Of a stretch of DNA of 64,000 bases, positions 1 through 7,087 are shown in pieces. Source of the stretch: JAUIAI01 sp050633665 (lineage in GTDB: Bacteria > Pseudomonadota > Gammaproteobacteria > Burkholderiales > Burkholderiaceae_E); assembly GCA_050633665.1 (NCBI GenBank), contig JBOEGY010000007.1:558001-622000 (forward strand). Reading direction: 5' to 3'. The notes below the pieces were generated by a model. The model searched no databases. It saw only the letters and a list, made by a program, of their open reading frames with translations, and was not told the origin of the DNA. The translations under genes and the position numbers were made by a program. How positions within the stretch are numbered: position 1 is the first letter of the stretch; each line of letters opens with the position of its first letter.

Positions 1-56
1 AGTTCGGCGACGCTCTTATCAAATTGGAAAGCCGCTACTTTTCAATGCGGCTGTAA
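1..56 (+). CDS. 3' end of an upstream gene, possibly a TorD-like chaperone
   Basis: The third frame is open from the window edge and stops with TAA at 54-56, giving a 17-residue tail that ends in SRYFSMRL. It stops 20 bp before the next gene on the same strand, as expected within an operon. Formate dehydrogenase loci often carry a TorD/DmsD-like maturation chaperone just before the small Tat-exported protein, so that is a plausible identity, but it is inference from position. The tail is too short to identify and could be chance open frame. Confidence 0.35.
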   Translation, partial: FGDALIKLESRYFSMRL

Positions 57-76
57 CTCGTTTCGGGAGAGTCAAG

Positions 77-286
77 ATGAAAAAATCCAAGCCATTCCAA
101 TCGGATCGGCGTCGCGCTTTGCGTGGTCTCGCCACTTCGCCAGCGCTGGCTGCCGGCGCCGCGGCTGTAGTTTCCGGTAGCGCAAGTGCCGAACCCGTCG
201 CTGATCCAACCCCCGAGGTCACCGCTGACAAGGGTTACCAGGAAACCAAGCATGTCCGCGACTACTACCGTACCGCCTCTTTCTAA
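77..286 (+). CDS. Small Tat-exported protein of formate dehydrogenase loci
   Basis: A 69-residue protein with basic N-terminus, an RRR stretch at residues 11-13 and an Ala-rich hydrophobic segment ending in ASA, which is a twin-arginine-type signal. The short mature part ends in KHVRDYYRTASF. Small proteins of this design are regularly encoded directly before the catalytic subunit of proteobacterial formate dehydrogenases (the 'formate dehydrogenase region Tat-translocated protein' family); their exact role is unclear. A GGGAGAG ribosome binding site precedes the ATG, and the catalytic subunit gene follows after 30 bp. Confidence 0.8.
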   Translation: MKKSKPFQSDRRRALRGLATSPALAAGAAAVVSGSASAEPVADPTPEVTADKGYQETKHVRDYYRTASF

Positions 287-316
287 TTTCTGCCCACCCA
301 GCTTGAGGAGTCACCG

Positions 317-3199
317 ATGAAAATCCGCCGAATCAGCAGCGACCCGAACGCCGAAGTGGTGCGCGAATCGTTAACCGGCCGTAGTGTCAACCGCCGGACG
401 TTTATGCGTCATTCCGGTCTCGCGGCAGGAGGTGCCGCGCTGACCTCACTGGCCGCGGCCCCAGGCATGATGCGAAAAGCCCAGGCGGCCAAAACCGACC
501 GTACCGGCGAAATCAAAACAGTCCGCTCGGTTTGTACCCACTGCTCGGTCGGCTGCGGCATTTACGCCGAAGTTCAGAACGGCGTCTGGACCGGCCAGGA
601 GCCCGCATTCGACCACCCGTTCAATCTTGGCGCGCATTGCGCCAAAGGCGCGGCGGTCCGCGAACACGGTCACGGTGAGCGACGCCTCAAATACCCGATG
701 AAAATGGTCGGTGGCAAGTGGCAAAAACTGAGCTGGGAAGACGCCATCAATGAAATCGGTGACAAGCTCGCGGAAATCCGCGAGAAAAGCGGCCCCGATT
801 CCGTGTTCTGGCTGGGCTCAGCCAAGTTCAACAATGAACAGGCCTATCTGTTCCGCAAGTTTGCTGCCTTCTGGGGAACCAACAACGTCGATCACCAGGC
901 ACGTATCTGTCACTCGACAACAGTGGCGGGCGTAGCGAACACCTGGGGTTACGGTGCGATGACCAACTCGTACAACGACATTCATAACTCCAAGTCAATC
1001 CTGGTTATTGGCGGCAACCCGGCGGAAGCTCATCCGGTATCGCTGCAGCACATTTTCCGTGCCAAGGAAGCCGGCGCAAAAATGGTCGTGCTTGATCCCC
1101 GTCGCACACGCACCGCCGTCCACTCCGACCATTACGTCCGCATCCGCCCAGGTACCGATGTCGCAGTCGTCTGGGGCATGTTGTGGCATATCTTTGAAAA
1201 CAACTGGCAGGACGACACTTTCATCCAGCAACGAGTTTACGGCATGGATGAAATCAAGGCCGAGGTCGCCAAGTGGACCCCTGAAGAAGTCGAGAAAGTC
1301 GCCGGCGTTGACAAGGACACCTGTTACCAGGCTGCCAAGCTCATGGCAGAGCACCGCCCGGGCACGTTCATCTGGTGCATGGGTGGCACGCAACACACCA
1401 ACGGCAACAACAATACCCGGGCCTATTGTGTCTTTCAGCTCGCACTCGGCAATATGGGCGTCTCCGGGGGCGGCACGAATATTTTCCGGGGCCATGACAA
1501 CGTACAGGGCGCAACCGACCTTGGTGTTCTGGCTAACACACTACCCGGCTACTACGGCCTCTCAGGGGGCGCCTGGAAGCATTGGTCGCGGGTTTGGGGC
1601 GTCGAATACGACTACATGAAAGCGCGCTTTGACGATGGCAGCTACGAGCAGTCGAAAGGTAAAGACGTGCCCATCATGAACACCAAGGGCATTCCAGTCT
1701 CACGCTGGATTGACGGTGTCCTGGAAGACGCAGACAACATCGCCCAGAAAGACCAGTTCAAGGCGGCATTCATGTGGGGGCATGCTCCCAATTCGCAAAC
1801 ACGCGGCGTCGAACAGAAAAAGGCGATGGAATCGCTCGAAATGCTGGTCGTGGTCGATCCCTATCCGACAGTCACTGCCGTCATGCAAGACCGCTCCGAC
1901 GGCGTCTACCTGCTACCGGCCTGCACCCAGTTTGAAACCTACGGATCGGTCACCGCTTCGAACCGCTCGATTCAATGGCGCGACAAAGTCATTGAACCGC
2001 TGTTTGAGTCAAAACCCGACCACGAGATCATGTATCTGCTGGCTAAGAAAATCGGTGTGGCCGACGAGATGTTCAAGAACATCAAAGTGGACAATAACCA
2101 GCCTCTGATCGAAGACATCACCCGCGAGTTCAATAGCGGCATGTGGACGATCGGCTACACCGGCCAGAGCCCGGAGCGCCTGAAAGAGCACCAGCAGAAC
2201 TGGCACACTTTCAACACCACCACGCTTAAGGGTGAAGGTGGCCCGGGCGACGGTGACTACTACGGCATGCCATGGCCTTGCTGGGGAACAGCCGAACACA
2301 AACACCCCGGCACCCCGAACCTCTACGACATGAGTAAGCCGGTTGCCGAAGGCGGCCTGACCTTCCGCGCCAGATTCGGCGTCGAACGCAACGGCACAAA
2401 TCTGCTGGCCGAAGGGGCATATAGCAAAGGGTCTGAAATCGAAGACGGATACCCGGAATTTACCGCCGATATGCTCAAGAAACTGGGCTGGTGGGAAGAT
2501 CTGAGCGCTGAGGAGCAGGCCGCAGCCGAAGGCAAGAACTGGAAAACCGACCTGTCCGGCGGCATTCAGCGGGTCGCCATCAAACACGGCTGCGCGCCAT
2601 TCGGTAACGCCAAGGCGCGTGCGGTTGTCTGGACCTTCCCCGACCCGGTGCCGATTCACCGCGAGCCACTCTATACAAACCGTCGCGATCTGGTCGCTAA
2701 ATACCCGACCTATGAAGACCGCAAGAGCTTCTGGCGCCTGCCTACCCGCTACAAGTCCATTCAGGACCAGGACTTCTCCAAGGACTTCCCGCTGATCATC
2801 ACCTCCGGGCGACTGGTCGAATACGAAGGAGGCGGAGACGAATCCCGTTCCAACCCCTGGCTGGCTGAACTTCAACAAGACATGTTTGTGGAGATCAATC
2901 CGACCGACGCCAACAATGCCGGCATCAAGAACGACCAGATGGTCTGGATTGAAGGCCCGGAAGGCAGCAAGATCAAAGTCAAGGCAATGGTCACAAACCG
3001 GGTAGACCCAGGCGTCGTGTTCTCGCCGTTCCACTTTGGCGGTCACTTCCAGGGCAAAGACTTGCGCGATAAATACCCCGCCGGATCTGACCCCTATGTC
3101 CTGGGCGAGGCAGTCAATACCGTGATGACTTACGGTTACGACTCGGTTACCCAGATGCAGGAATCCAAAGTATCACTATGCCGCGTCGTCGCAGCCTGA
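317..3199 (+). CDS. fdhA: Formate dehydrogenase, catalytic (alpha) subunit
   Basis: A 960-residue molybdopterin oxidoreductase that oxidises formate to CO2, probably in the periplasm. A twin-arginine signal (NRRTFM, residues 25-30) is followed by a hydrophobic stretch. Cys73, Cys76, Cys80 and Cys108 match the N-terminal [4Fe-4S] ligand pattern. The active-site segment reads RICHSTT, with Cys198 (codon TGT at 908-910) where FDH-N enzymes of enteric bacteria have selenocysteine, and His199 beside it. The C-terminal molybdopterin dinucleotide-binding domain is present and the length fits FdnG/FdhA. The Fe-S subunit gene follows 30 bp downstream. The metal (Mo or W) cannot be read from sequence. 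Confidence 0.96.
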   Translation: MKIRRISSDPNAEVVRESLTGRSVNRRTFMRHSGLAAGGAALTSLAAAPGMMRKAQAAKTDRTGEIKTVRSVCTHCSVGCGIYAEVQNGVWTGQEPAFDHPFNLGAHCAKGAAVREHGHGERRLKYPMKMVGGKWQKLSWEDAINEIGDKLAEIREKSGPDSVFWLGSAKFNNEQAYLFRKFAAFWGTNNVDHQARICHSTTVAGVANTWGYGAMTNSYNDIHNSKSILVIGGNPAEAHPVSLQHIFRAKEAGAKMVVLDPRRTRTAVHSDHYVRIRPGTDVAVVWGMLWHIFENNWQDDTFIQQRVYGMDEIKAEVAKWTPEEVEKVAGVDKDTCYQAAKLMAEHRPGTFIWCMGGTQHTNGNNNTRAYCVFQLALGNMGVSGGGTNIFRGHDNVQGATDLGVLANTLPGYYGLSGGAWKHWSRVWGVEYDYMKARFDDGSYEQSKGKDVPIMNTKGIPVSRWIDGVLEDADNIAQKDQFKAAFMWGHAPNSQTRGVEQKKAMESLEMLVVVDPYPTVTAVMQDRSDGVYLLPACTQFETYGSVTASNRSIQWRDKVIEPLFESKPDHEIMYLLAKKIGVADEMFKNIKVDNNQPLIEDITREFNSGMWTIGYTGQSPERLKEHQQNWHTFNTTTLKGEGGPGDGDYYGMPWPCWGTAEHKHPGTPNLYDMSKPVAEGGLTFRARFGVERNGTNLLAEGAYSKGSEIEDGYPEFTADMLKKLGWWEDLSAEEQAAAEGKNWKTDLSGGIQRVAIKHGCAPFGNAKARAVVWTFPDPVPIHREPLYTNRRDLVAKYPTYEDRKSFWRLPTRYKSIQDQDFSKDFPLIITSGRLVEYEGGGDESRSNPWLAELQQDMFVEINPTDANNAGIKNDQMVWIEGPEGSKIKVKAMVTNRVDPGVVFSPFHFGGHFQGKDLRDKYPAGSDPYVLGEAVNTVMTYGYDSVTQMQESKVSLCRVVAA

Positions 3200-3229
3200 T
3201 CCACTCGGAACCCATAAGGAGACATTGAA

Positions 3230-3814
3230 ATGGCTAGAATGAAATTCCTTTGCGACGCCGAGCGTTGTATTGAATGCAATGGCTGCGTCACTGCCTGTAA
3301 AAACGAGCACGAAGTTCCCTGGGGCGTTAACCGTCGCCGGGTCGTGACGCTGGACGACGGCAAAGCAGGCGAAAAATCGATCTCAGTCGCCTGTATGCAC
3401 TGTACTGACGCACCATGCGCAGCGGTATGCCCGGTCGACTGCTTCTACACCACCGCTGACGGCGTCGTGTTGCACGACAAAGATCAGTGTATTGGCTGCG
3501 GGTACTGTTTTTACGCCTGTCCGTTTGGCGCACCGCAATACCCCCAGGCAGAGGCTTTCGGTGTTCGCGGCAAGATGGACAAGTGCACCTTCTGCGCGGG
3601 CGGCCCGGAAGCCGATGGCTCGGCTGACGAGTTCACCAAGTACGGCGCCAATCGACTCTCGGAAGGGAAATTGCCACTGTGCGCCGAGATGTGTTCAACC
3701 AAGGCCTTGCTGGGTGGTGACGGTGATCAGATTGCCGATCTTTACCGCGAACGAATTCTGCGTCGCGGTGGACGCCCACAAACCTGGGGCTGGACCAAAG
3801 CCTACGGAACCTGA
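3230..3814 (+). CDS. fdhB: Formate dehydrogenase, iron-sulfur (beta) subunit
   Basis: A 194-residue ferredoxin-like subunit that passes electrons from the catalytic subunit to the membrane cytochrome b. It has four cysteine clusters: C13-x2-C16-x2-C19-x3-C23 near the N-terminus, a CxxC-type group around residues 65-75, a CIGCGYC group near 90, and a split CTFC/LCAEMC group near the C-terminus, enough for four [4Fe-4S] centres. Unlike E. coli FdnH there is no C-terminal membrane anchor, so it probably rides on the catalytic and cytochrome subunits. An AGGAG site lies before the ATG. Confidence 0.95.
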   Translation: MARMKFLCDAERCIECNGCVTACKNEHEVPWGVNRRRVVTLDDGKAGEKSISVACMHCTDAPCAAVCPVDCFYTTADGVVLHDKDQCIGCGYCFYACPFGAPQYPQAEAFGVRGKMDKCTFCAGGPEADGSADEFTKYGANRLSEGKLPLCAEMCSTKALLGGDGDQIADLYRERILRRGGRPQTWGWTKAYGT

Positions 3815-3829
3815 TCGGAGACCCTGACC

Positions 3830-4030
3830 ATGCGTATCTTCATATCGCTGGCTTTGGGTCTGCTGGTTGTCGCAGGCCTGGCCGGCTGCGACGATCCGAA
3901 AGCCAAGGTACAGCTTCACGAGGCCGGCAAATATCTCGGCAAGGTCGATCCATTACTAGAAAAATCTAAAAACGGAGCGAATGACAAAGCACTGCAGGAA
4001 CGCTTTGCCCAGATTCAACGCGACCGTTAA
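3830..4030 (+). CDS. Small lipoprotein inside the formate dehydrogenase operon
   Basis: A 66-residue protein with a classic lipoprotein signal: MRIF, a hydrophobic stretch and the lipobox LAGC, with the lipidated Cys near residue 20 followed by Asp. The mature part is about 45 charged, helical residues. It begins 15 bp after fdhB behind a GGAGACC site and ends 13 bp before fdhC, so it is translated as part of the operon. I do not recognise a family. Its place between the Fe-S and cytochrome subunits suggests a role in assembly or anchoring of the complex, but that is inference. Confidence 0.75.
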   Translation: MRIFISLALGLLVVAGLAGCDDPKAKVQLHEAGKYLGKVDPLLEKSKNGANDKALQERFAQIQRDR

Positions 4031-4043
4031 CCGGGGAATTTTC

Positions 4044-5111
4044 ATGAAAAAATTTCTAATGCTGATCGGCTCCATCCTGACAGTTGTGGCTTTGTCACTG
4101 GCGCTGCCCTTTGCCGGTTTGCTGGTGACCGGCCCGGCCAATGCTCAGAATCAAAGTGCGGAGCAAGCCATCACGGATGCCCAGAAGGGCTTTGGCAGTG
4201 ACGTTAATCCGCGCTCCAATTTCTGGCGAGCGGTACGCGAGGGTAATGCGGGCACCAGCCAGGTCAAAAGCACCGACGCCAACATTCTTATCAATGGCAC
4301 AGGCCAGAACTGGCGCGCTATTCGCAACGGTCCGGTTTTTTACTGGGGCTGGATAGCTTTTGCGACCGTTGCAGTAGTCTTGCTATTGTTCTGGCTGCTA
4401 CGCGGGCGGGTCAAGCTCACAGACGGCATGAGTGGCGTCAAAGTCAAACGCTGGGGTGGTTTCTCCCGCCTGCTGCACTGGGTAACGGCCATCTGTTTTA
4501 TCTTGTTGTCGGCCACCGGGCTAAGCCTGTTCTATGGCAAGGCAATCATGATTCCCTTGCTGGGGAAAGACGCCTTCTCAGCATGGGCACTGATTGCGAA
4601 GAACATCCATAACTATGTCGGTCCGGTATTTGCAGCCACGCTGATCCTGTTTCTGCTGATTCTGCTAAAAGACAATATCCCCAACGGCACCGACATCAAA
4701 TGGTTCCTGAAAGGGGGTGGCATCTTCGGCAAGAACCACCCTTCAGCCGGACGTATGAATGGCGGAGAAAAAGCCTGGTTCTGGTTGCTGGCGATCGTCG
4801 GTGGCGCAGTAGTGTTCTCCGGGCTCGCGGTTAACTTCCTGGTTGATCTTACCCGTGAGCAATCTCAACTGGCGATGGGTATTCACGCAATTGGCTCCCT
4901 GGTCGTAATGGTCGTCGCGATAGGGCATATTTACATTGGCACCGTTGGCACCGAGGGGGCACTGGAAGGCATGACGACTGGCGATGTCGATCTTAACTGG
5001 GCCAGGCAACACCACGACTTGTGGCTCGAACAGGTTCAAAACAAAGCAGAGTCGCAAAACTCTTCGGCCGAGCCGCCGCCCCGTGGGGCTGCCGCGGCCG
5101 TCGGCGACTAG
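4044..5111 (+). CDS. fdhC: Formate dehydrogenase, cytochrome b (gamma) subunit
   Basis: A 355-residue membrane subunit that carries electrons from formate into the quinone pool. The first 35 residues form a cleavable signal (cut near ANAQ). A periplasmic region of about 75 residues follows, then at least four transmembrane helices. The LLHWVTAICFILLSATG segment and later GIHAIG and GHIYIG segments supply likely haem-binding histidines of the FdnI/cytochrome b561-like fold. An in-frame ATG exists 63 bp upstream, but the chosen start has the signal peptide directly after it and a GGGGAA site before it. The gene ends the operon just before an intrinsic terminator. Confidence 0.93.
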   Translation: MKKFLMLIGSILTVVALSLALPFAGLLVTGPANAQNQSAEQAITDAQKGFGSDVNPRSNFWRAVREGNAGTSQVKSTDANILINGTGQNWRAIRNGPVFYWGWIAFATVAVVLLLFWLLRGRVKLTDGMSGVKVKRWGGFSRLLHWVTAICFILLSATGLSLFYGKAIMIPLLGKDAFSAWALIAKNIHNYVGPVFAATLILFLLILLKDNIPNGTDIKWFLKGGGIFGKNHPSAGRMNGGEKAWFWLLAIVGGAVVFSGLAVNFLVDLTREQSQLAMGIHAIGSLVVMVVAIGHIYIGTVGTEGALEGMTTGDVDLNWARQHHDLWLEQVQNKAESQNSSAEPPPRGAAAAVGD

Positions 5112-5131
5112 CCCGCCAGCCCTGTATGCTT

Positions 5132-5165
5132 AAGCCCCCTCTCAGCTTCTGCGAGGGGGCTTTTT
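5132..5165 (+). terminator. Intrinsic terminator of the formate dehydrogenase operon
   Basis: GCCCCCTC at 5134-5141 pairs with GAGGGGGC at 5153-5160 around an 11-base loop, flanked by AA/TT that lengthen the stem, and is followed by a T-run (5161-5165). It lies 20 bp after the fdhC stop. Confidence 0.93.
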
Positions 5166-5184
5166 ACATAAGAGACACGAACAG

Positions 5185-6060
5185 ATGAACAAACCGACAA
5201 CAATTTCCCCCGAGCAGGTCAAAACCTACCAGGAACGCGGTTACCTGGTTGTTCCTGATGTCTTGTCGGCGCAGGAGCTAGCTGCTTTGCGCGCCGAACT
5301 GGCAGAGGTTGTAGCCGGCGCGGCGACGGTCACTGAAAACGATGACGTCTACGACCTCGAAGATTCGCACCGACCTGATGCACCTAGGGTTCGGCGTATC
5401 AAGGCGCCTCATGCTGTCATGAGCAGTGTCGCCTCGTTGGTTCGCCACCCTGCCCTGACCGAGATTCTGACCCGGCTGATTGGGCCGGGCATTCGCTTTC
5501 AGACCAGCAAACTGAACATGAAATCGGCGGGCGATGGCGCTGCAGTTGAGTGGCATCAGGATTGGGCGTTCTACCCTCACACGAATGATGATCTGCTTGC
5601 GGTTGGCATCATGCTTGACGACGTGGATCAAACCAACGGAGCGATGCAAGTCATTCCGGGCAGCCATAAAGGCCCGGTTTACGATCATCATTCCAAGGGG
5701 TATTTCTGCGGAGCGATCGACCCTGTAACCAGCGGAATCGATTTCTCAAAAGCCGAATCATTGACCGGCAAAGCTGGTTCAGTCACGTTTCATCATGTCC
5801 GTGCCGTACACGGATCTGCCCCAAACCGATCAGACAGATCACGCAACTTCCTGCTGTTTCAATACACCGCGGTTGACGCTTTTCCGTTGGTTCAAACGGT
5901 CTCAGATGTCGCCCAATACGACCGCATGATTGTCGCCGGCGAACCGACTATCGAGCCACGGGTCACGGCAGTACCCGTCAGAATGCCCTTGCCTCCGGCA
6001 CCAGACCAGGGATCAATCTACGAGAACCAGAGGAATCTGTCGAACCGGTTTTTTGACTAA
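5185..6060 (+). CDS. Phytanoyl-CoA dioxygenase (PhyH) family oxygenase
   Basis: A 291-residue Fe(II)/2-oxoglutarate-dependent oxygenase of the PhyH family. The iron triad is visible as H124-x-D126 (WHQD) and H209 (VHGSAPNRS), and R220 is placed to bind 2-oxoglutarate. Family length is normal. Members hydroxylate CoA esters, ectoine, phosphonates and other small molecules, and the substrate cannot be assigned here. It follows the fdh terminator, so it has its own promoter. Its stop codon shares four bases with the stop of the convergent next gene. Confidence 0.88.
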   Translation: MNKPTTISPEQVKTYQERGYLVVPDVLSAQELAALRAELAEVVAGAATVTENDDVYDLEDSHRPDAPRVRRIKAPHAVMSSVASLVRHPALTEILTRLIGPGIRFQTSKLNMKSAGDGAAVEWHQDWAFYPHTNDDLLAVGIMLDDVDQTNGAMQVIPGSHKGPVYDHHSKGYFCGAIDPVTSGIDFSKAESLTGKAGSVTFHHVRAVHGSAPNRSDRSRNFLLFQYTAVDAFPLVQTVSDVAQYDRMIVAGEPTIEPRVTAVPVRMPLPPAPDQGSIYENQRNLSNRFFD

Positions 6061-6260
6061 GCCAGTGCAATTCGCAGCGAACGCCTAAGCGCCGCGTCGT
6101 CGAGCCCCTGGTAGCGCAACCCGGCATGCAGGCACATTTCTTCCAGCCTTGACCGCTCCGCGGATTCAATGCCCAGCGTGCGGGCGTGCCGCAGTAAGTC
6201 AGGGTTTTGCTTGAGGTCTGCACCAGCCATTGCAAACGGTAACACCATCTGTGAGCCCAT
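6057..6260 (-). CDS. Hypothetical protein, 67 residues
   Basis: A short, largely helical, Leu/Ala/Arg-rich protein with no signal peptide and no recognised domain. A longer frame starts at 6290, but an AGGAGCG site sits just before the ATG at 6260, which makes that the likely start. Its stop overlaps the stop of the PhyH-family gene by four bases (CTAA). A perfect CRP-type site lies about 60 bp upstream, suggesting catabolite-style control. Function unknown. Confidence 0.6.
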   Translation of the reverse strand: MGSQMVLPFAMAGADLKQNPDLLRHARTLGIESAERSRLEEMCLHAGLRYQGLDDAALRRSLRIALA

Positions 6261-6319
6261 AGATCGCTCCTGATTCAAATCGTGGATCACTCATCGTGAA
6301 ACCTGGCTGGTTCCGAGGG

Positions 6320-6335
6320 TGTGATCTTCGTCACA
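6320..6335. promoter_or_regulatory. CRP-like binding site
   Basis: TGTGA-TCTTCG-TCACA is a perfect match to the TGTGA-N6-TCACA core recognised by CRP-family activators. It lies 60 bp upstream of the 67-residue gene (minus) and 167 bp before the secreted protein gene (plus). Distance favours control of the minus-strand gene. Confidence 0.6.
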
Positions 6336-6502
6336 AAGCCTCTTTTCGATAACCCCCGGCGTCACCAACGGTCGGATACGCCGCACCAGTGGTCGAACCG
6401 GCTTCACAGCAATCAAGTTCCCGCCGGGTTCGCCGATACCTCTTGAGCGCACCGCTCGCAAGTTGACGAGAGACAAGCGCTCACCAGAGTGATTTTGGCG
6501 AC

Positions 6503-7087
6503 ATGGGTTATAAGAAAATCAGACTGAATCTCACGCATTACGGCATCCTGATCGCTATGGTGTCGGTGCTGGCACATCCACTGCCAGCAATGGCTTTCGC
6601 TCGCTCGACTGCGCCGGGCAAACCGGCAATAGCCCCCCCACTGCCGACGGTGTCCGCTGACAAGAGCGATTCGAATGCACAGATTATCTGGCCACCGCTT
6701 GATCAGCCGATTGATTTCCGGGGAGCCTACCGGGATCGGCTGGCAACCGCACGCAGTGTGCCATCTCGCGCTGCCGCCAAACCAGGCGAACTCTCCGACA
6801 CGGATTGTGCGGCAGCCGGCGCGTTTATCCTGGCCGGCGCGCGGGCGCGCGACCGGGGAGTTTCGGCGAAATCTTTTATGACTCGGCTAAGAGCAGATTT
6901 GTTGAAACTGGGGGCCGAACCGCCGGACACGCGCTGGTTTCTGCACACGGAAGCCGAAGCCAGCCTGTTGCACTCAGCCGCGCGCGACATTTTTTCGAGA
7001 CCCACTGCGCCGGCCACACACTATCGCGAATTTCTCGCCCAGTGTGAAGCCGGCCGGCGCAGCGCTGTTAGCGACTCGCGCCGCTGA
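6503..7087 (+). CDS. Secreted protein of unknown function
   Basis: A 194-residue protein with a signal peptide (basic MGYKKIRLN, hydrophobic core, cleavage near PAMAFA). The mature part is Pro/Ala-rich to about residue 100, then more regular, with single cysteines in TDCAAAG and LAQCEAG that could form a disulfide. I do not recognise a family. The frame is credible from its signal peptide and from the codon pattern. The last 20 bp overlap the convergent molybdenum hydroxylase gene. Confidence 0.6.
   Translation: MGYKKIRLNLTHYGILIAMVSVLAHPLPAMAFARSTAPGKPAIAPPLPTVSADKSDSNAQIIWPPLDQPIDFRGAYRDRLATARSVPSRAAAKPGELSDTDCAAAGAFILAGARARDRGVSAKSFMTRLRADLLKLGAEPPDTRWFLHTEAEASLLHSAARDIFSRPTAPATHYREFLAQCEAGRRSAVSDSRR

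Noticed and set aside
908..910. Possible selenocysteine codon in the formate dehydrogenase active site
   Set aside because: The codon at the active-site position is TGT (Cys), not TGA, so no selenocysteine or SECIS element is needed.
2009..3046. 345-residue open frame antisense to fdhA
   Set aside because: Shadow of a GC-biased real gene; no ribosome site and no family-like sequence.
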